Positions 61,121 through 64,000 of a stretch of DNA of 64,000 nt are shown here, piece by piece (within the stretch, counting starts at the first letter, position 1; every line of letters starts with the position of its first letter). The translations under genes were made by a program, and so were the position numbers. The notes below the pieces were generated by a model. The model saw only the letters and a program-made list of their open reading frames with translations. It had not been told where the DNA came from and made no database searches. Location: NCBI GenBank assembly GCA_040399685.1, contig JBBART010000017.1, positions 43,412 through 107,411 on the forward strand, read 5' to 3'. Origin of the DNA: CAIQQQ01 sp040399685 (GTDB lineage: Bacteria; Pseudomonadota; Alphaproteobacteria; Acetobacterales; Acetobacteraceae).

Positions 61121-61983
61121 GCGGCCACCTTCTGCGTCATTCCGCCCACAACGCGCCGCAGCAGCACCCGCGCCAGCGACAGGCGCGTGGCGGCGGTGGC
61201 CTGCAGATCGTCATGCGGCTCCAAATCCTGCGCCAGCGCCGCCTCGGCGGCAGCGATGGTCTCGGGCGAGATCGCAGCCCCCACCAGACACGCCCCCGCG
61301 GCCTCGGCCAGCGTCGCCCTGGTGCCGACCGAGAAGAACCCCAGCCGCAGGACCGACACCACGCCACCCTGCTGCCGCCCATGCGCCGCAAGGCCCACGA
61401 TGGCGTAATCCCCACTGCGCCGCGCCAATTCCTGAAAGCCGCAGATATCGCCGGGATGCTGTGGGTCGATCTGGATCTCGGTCAGGATTTCGTCCTCGGC
61501 CAGTGCCGTCTCAAACAACCCGGTGAAGAAATCCCGCGCCGCGATCACCCGTTCGCCGGCAGCGCTGCGCACCACCATGCGCGCCTGCAACGCCAACATG
61601 CAGGCGGGCAACTCGGCCGCAGGGTCCGCATTGGCCAAGCTGCCGCCGATGGTGCCGCGACTGCGAATGGCCGGGTGCGCCACATGCGCCATCGCCTGGG
61701 CGATCAACGGCGCATGGGCGCGAATTTCGGCTGATTCCAGCAGATCCACATGCCGCGTCAACGCCCCGATCCGCAGGCCGGCCGGCGACACCGCCACCCC
61801 GCGCAGGCCTTCGATGCGGCTGATATCGATGAGAATGCCAGGTGCTGACAGCCGCAGGTTCAACGCCGGCAACAGGCTCTGCCCGCCGGCCAGCAATTTC
61901 GCCTCGCCGCCATGCCGGCGCATCAGGCCGAACGCCTCCTCCAGGCTGTGCGCGCAAACATAGTCGAACGCGCTGGCCTTCAT
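61117..61983 (-). CDS. Molybdenum hydroxylase FAD-binding medium subunit (CoxM/XDH FAD subunit family)
   Basis: 288 residues from ATG 61983. The FAD motifs are LLAGGQSLLPALNLRL (from residue 30) and TIGGSLANADPAAELP (111-126). It is the first gene of an M-S-L operon, an order different from the S-L-M set at 14187-17953. The 5' side faces the VOC-family gene across about 130 bases. Confidence 0.94.
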   Translation of the reverse strand: MKASAFDYVCAHSLEEAFGLMRRHGGEAKLLAGGQSLLPALNLRLSAPGILIDISRIEGLRGVAVSPAGLRIGALTRHVDLLESAEIRAHAPLIAQAMAHVAHPAIRSRGTIGGSLANADPAAELPACMLALQARMVVRSAAGERVIAARDFFTGLFETALAEDEILTEIQIDPQHPGDICGFQELARRSGDYAIVGLAAHGRQQGGVVSVLRLGFFSVGTRATLAEAAGACLVGAAISPETIAAAEAALAQDLEPHDDLQATAATRLSLARVLLRRVVGGMTQKVAA

Positions 61984-62061
61984 GGGCGCTTCCCCTTTTT
62001 TATTCGTCGTTGGGGATAGTGATTGATAAATTGGCCCGCACGTCAAGCACCGCCACGGGAG

Positions 62062-62091
62062 TTGACAAAATTCCGCCCCGTTGCACGTTGT
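62062..62091 (+). promoter_or_regulatory. Candidate promoter for the VOC gene
   Basis: A perfect TTGACA (62062-62067) is followed after 17-18 bases by a poor -10 (cgttgt region). It lies about 50 bases upstream of the VOC ATG in the divergent gap with coxM. The -35 is convincing, the -10 is not. Confidence 0.35.
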
Positions 62092-62114
62092 GTCCAACGC
62101 CAAGGGAGGCCGCG

Positions 62115-62525
62115 ATGCCCATCAACAAACTGGACCATTATTCGATCCGCACGGCCGACCTGGACGCCACGCGCGCCTTCTACGTGGATGTGATGGGCTT
62201 TGAGACCGGCCCCCGCCCCGATTTCCCGTTCCCCGGCGTGTGGCTGTATCAGGGTGGCATCGCCGTGGTGCACGTGATCGGCATCGACCCGAACGACGCA
62301 TCAGGCCTGCAGGACTATCTCGGCGACCGCGATGCGGCCGAGACCGGCGGCAGCGGCATGATCGACCACGTGGCCTTCACCGCCACCGACATCGACGCCG
62401 TGCGCGCCCGTATCGAAGCGTCGGGCCTGGCGTTTCGTGAGCGCAAGGTGCCGGCGATGGATCTGCGGCAGATCTTTGTGACGGACCCGAGCGGGGTGGT
62501 GATTGAGTTGAATTTCGCGGGGTAG
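62115..62525 (+). CDS. VOC-family (glyoxalase/dioxygenase-fold) protein
   Basis: 136 residues. An AAGGGAGG site (62102-62109) precedes the ATG. INKLDHYSIRTADLDATRAF with His7 begins the first beta-alpha-beta module; IDHVAFTATDIDAVRARIEA begins the second, with a C-terminal DPSGVVIELNFAG carrying the metal-ligand Glu. The size fits a single-unit lyase, isomerase or resistance protein of the vicinal oxygen chelate fold. Function is unknown. The 3' two-thirds of the gene is repeated at 63300-63572. Confidence 0.92.
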   Translation: MPINKLDHYSIRTADLDATRAFYVDVMGFETGPRPDFPFPGVWLYQGGIAVVHVIGIDPNDASGLQDYLGDRDAAETGGSGMIDHVAFTATDIDAVRARIEASGLAFRERKVPAMDLRQIFVTDPSGVVIELNFAG

Positions 62526-62536
62526 GTTTGGGCGTG
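62253..62536 (+). repeat. Direct repeat, left copy (partner at 63300-63583)
   Basis: About 284 bases of the VOC gene 3' part, including its stop, recur 1,047 bases downstream. By eye I count about 16 differences, 11 of them in the first 81 bases, so the 3' half is almost identical. The toxin-antitoxin pair lies between the copies. Confidence 0.9.
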
Positions 62537-62598
62537 TAGCCCGTCGCCGAGCGTTCGACACAGCTTGATTTTTGGGAACGTATGTGTTACCAACATCC

Positions 62599-62928
62599 AT
62601 GAGCGACGTTCAATTCTATGTCGCCGCCGACGGCACTAGCCCGTTTGAGAAATGGTTCGTCGGGATTGATATAGCGGCCGCCGCCAAGGTTTCCGTCGCC
62701 ATCAGCCGGATTGAACAAGGCCATGTCTCAAACGTCAAAACCGTCGGAGACGGCGTGCTGGAATATCGGATCGACTGGGGACCGGGGTACCGGCTGTATT
62801 TCGGACGAGACGGAGCGGCCATCGTGATCCTGCTGACCGGCGGCACCAAGCAACGCCAGCAGCGTGATATCGAGGCCGCAAAAGCCTTGTGGTCTGACTA
62901 CAAGCAACGGCGGGTAAAACCGTCATGA
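62599..62928 (+). CDS. RelE/HigB-family type II toxin (Gp49-like killer protein)
   Basis: 109 residues from ATG 62599. The segment VLEYRIDWGPGYRLYFGRDG (about 54-73) is the family hallmark. The toxin cleaves mRNA on the ribosome in related systems. It precedes the antitoxin gene by 13 bases, the toxin-first order of HigBA. The pair sits between duplicated VOC fragments, consistent with insertion into a duplicated region. Confidence 0.9.
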   Translation: MSDVQFYVAADGTSPFEKWFVGIDIAAAAKVSVAISRIEQGHVSNVKTVGDGVLEYRIDWGPGYRLYFGRDGAAIVILLTGGTKQRQQRDIEAAKALWSDYKQRRVKPS

Positions 62929-62941
62929 CAGGAGAAGGCCC

Positions 62942-63262
62942 ATGGTTCTGACACGAAGCTTCAAGGAACTTGTTCAGGAACGCGTAGCCCGCGAACCGGA
63001 ATTCGGTGCCGCATTGCTGCGTGAAAGCATCGACACGATGCTGGCCGGCGACCTTGAAACCGGCAAGGCCATTCTGCGCGACTATATCAAGGCTACCATC
63101 GGCTTCGAAAAATTGGGCGAAGCGACTGGCACACAGCCGAAAAGCCTGATCCGGATGTTCAGCCCGCGCGGTAATCCGCAGGCGCGGAATCTGTTTGGGG
63201 TGATTGGGTATTTGCAGAAGCAGGCCGGGGTGGCGCTGCATGTGGTGCCTGGGCGTGCTTAA
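62942..63262 (+). CDS. HigA-like antitoxin (addiction-module antidote family)
   Basis: 106 residues; GGAGAAGG lies just upstream of the ATG. The C-terminal half has a helix-turn-helix (GFEKLGEATGTQPKSLIRMF) that would bind the operon promoter and neutralise the toxin. The N-terminal half is helical and acidic. It is paired with the RelE-like gene 13 bases upstream. Confidence 0.9.
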   Translation: MVLTRSFKELVQERVAREPEFGAALLRESIDTMLAGDLETGKAILRDYIKATIGFEKLGEATGTQPKSLIRMFSPRGNPQARNLFGVIGYLQKQAGVALHVVPGRA

Positions 63263-63299
63263 GACCTAACTGCATCCATATCTGGGTTCGCTGTGTCCG

Positions 63300-63572
63300 G
63301 GCGGCATCGCTGTGGCGCATGTGATCGGCATCGGCCCGAACGATGCCTCGGGCCTGCAAGATTATCTCGGCGAGCGCGATGCGGCCGAGACCGGCGGCAG
63401 CGGCATGATCGACCACGTGGCCTTCGCCGCCACCGACATCGACGCCGTGCGCGCCCGCATCGAAGCGTCGGGGCTGGCGTTTCGTGAGCGCAAGGTGCCG
63501 TCGATGGATCTGCGGCAGATCTTTGTGACGGACCCGAGCGGGGTGGTGATTGAGTTGAATTTCGCGGGGTAG
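63300..63572 (+). pseudogene. Truncated duplicate of the VOC-family gene
   Basis: Encodes the last 90 or so residues of the 62115-62525 protein in the same frame (from GGIAVAHVIGI to the stop), lacking the first beta-alpha-beta module. An internal ATG at 63312 could give an 86-residue fragment, but no good ribosome site is present and the domain would be incomplete. Most differences from the intact copy are silent. The left end breaks off in the gap after the antitoxin gene. Confidence 0.8.
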
Positions 63573-63583
63573 GGTTGGGCGCG
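63300..63583 (+). repeat. Direct repeat, right copy (partner at 62253-62536)
   Basis: Same orientation as the left copy and about 94 percent identical by eye; the two differ mostly in their first third. Homology may run slightly further left but decays quickly. Confidence 0.9.
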
Positions 63584-63598
63584 GCTGTGAAGTTGGCG

Positions 63599-64000
63599 TT
63601 AGTCAGACGGTTGAATCAGGGTTTCCATCGGCACGTTGAGAGAATTTGCGATGGCGTGCAAAGCGCTCACGCTGCCGGGCTTCTTGCCGGCCTCGATTTC
63701 GCAAAGATAGCTTGCCGATACCCCGGACGCATCGGCAAGTTTCCGCGCCGTCATCTTGCGATGCTCGCGCCAGATCTTGACCGGGCTTTCGCCGTTCATC
63801 AGGCGATCCACCAGATCACCCGGCAGATAATCGGCTCTCGCCGCCGCAACACCGATCGCTGCCTCCTGGCGCTCTCGCGCATCAATGGCGGCGTTGTCGA
63901 TCGCGTCTTCCGACAGAGCGATCAGGGCATCGAAATCGGACCGACGCGGTCGTGCCCCAGATCGTGGTGTAGCAGCGGTGGGTAAGTCGCCCGCCGGAGC
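63599..64000 (-). CDS. XRE-family helix-turn-helix protein, N-terminus beyond window
   Basis: Reading the minus strand from base 64000 down, the frame stays open for 133 codons with no in-frame ATG, so the true start is outside the window. The C-terminal domain IWREHRKMTARKLADASGVS with SYLCEIEAGKKPGSVSALHA is an XRE/Cro-type helix-turn-helix. The N-terminal part is acidic and alanine-rich (ALIALSEDAIDNAAIDARER), a layout seen in antitoxin-type regulators next to small toxins. A short reading from the GTG at 63811 alone would lose this part. Confidence 0.85.
   Translation of the reverse strand, partial: APAGDLPTAATPRSGARPRRSDFDALIALSEDAIDNAAIDARERQEAAIGVAAARADYLPGDLVDRLMNGESPVKIWREHRKMTARKLADASGVSASYLCEIEAGKKPGSVSALHAIANSLNVPMETLIQPSD

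Noticed and set aside
63575..63985. Plus-strand 136-codon ORF at the right edge
   Set aside because: It is antisense to the XRE-family gene, whose helix-turn-helix is clear, and shows no domain of its own.

Overview
The window is GC-rich, densely packed chromosomal DNA from an alphaproteobacterium, most likely Acetobacteraceae/Rhodospirillales. The evidence is a conserved housekeeping block on the minus strand: a ubiquinol-cytochrome c chaperone gene, a DUF177 gene, rpmF, plsX, fabH, ihfA, a merR-family gene and tRNA-Pro. There are also many Tat-like (twin-arginine) signals on binding proteins and heavy use of 4-base ATGA start/stop overlaps. The family assignment is inference; no rRNA or species marker is present.

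Layout. 1-2.6 kb: the end of a TRAP binding protein, a fused TRAP permease (DctQM) and msrA. 2.6-14.1 kb: two divergent peptide-type ABC importer operons. The minus operon is coxL-dppABCDF; the plus operon is dppDFBC with no binding protein. 14.2-27.3 kb (minus): a three-subunit molybdenum hydroxylase (S-L-M), a small cupin, a third Dpp-type importer and three tandem binding proteins. 27.4-30.8 kb: GtrA, a GT2 glycosyltransferase, MepA and an MFS carrier. 30.9-37.0 kb: a run of CoxL, a gamma-glutamyltransferase lipoprotein, a class II aldolase-like protein and an M20 peptidase. 37.1-39.3 kb: glycerol kinase and three small conserved unknowns. 39.4-46.8 kb: a Pot/Fbp-type ABC importer divergent from a LacI-type regulator, then malate synthase G behind a palindromic operator-like site. 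46.9-53.5 kb: a P-loop ATPase, tRNA-Pro and the housekeeping block, then a BamE-like lipoprotein. 53.7-62.0 kb (minus): molybdenum hydroxylase M-S-L followed by a branched-chain-type ABC importer (K-H-M-G-F). 62.1-64.0 kb: a VOC-family gene, a HigBA/RelE-like toxin-antitoxin pair, a truncated copy of the VOC gene, and an XRE regulator running off the window.

Theme. Four molybdenum hydroxylase large subunits occur in 53 kb, and each lies in a run with importer or peptidase/transferase genes. Two have their own FeS and FAD subunits and two do not. The simplest reading is a set of uptake-plus-hydroxylation cassettes for small, probably nitrogen-containing or heterocyclic nutrients. Substrates cannot be read from sequence. 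No CRISPR array, insertion sequence, integrase or phage structural gene was seen. No stretch over 300 bases lacks a gene.
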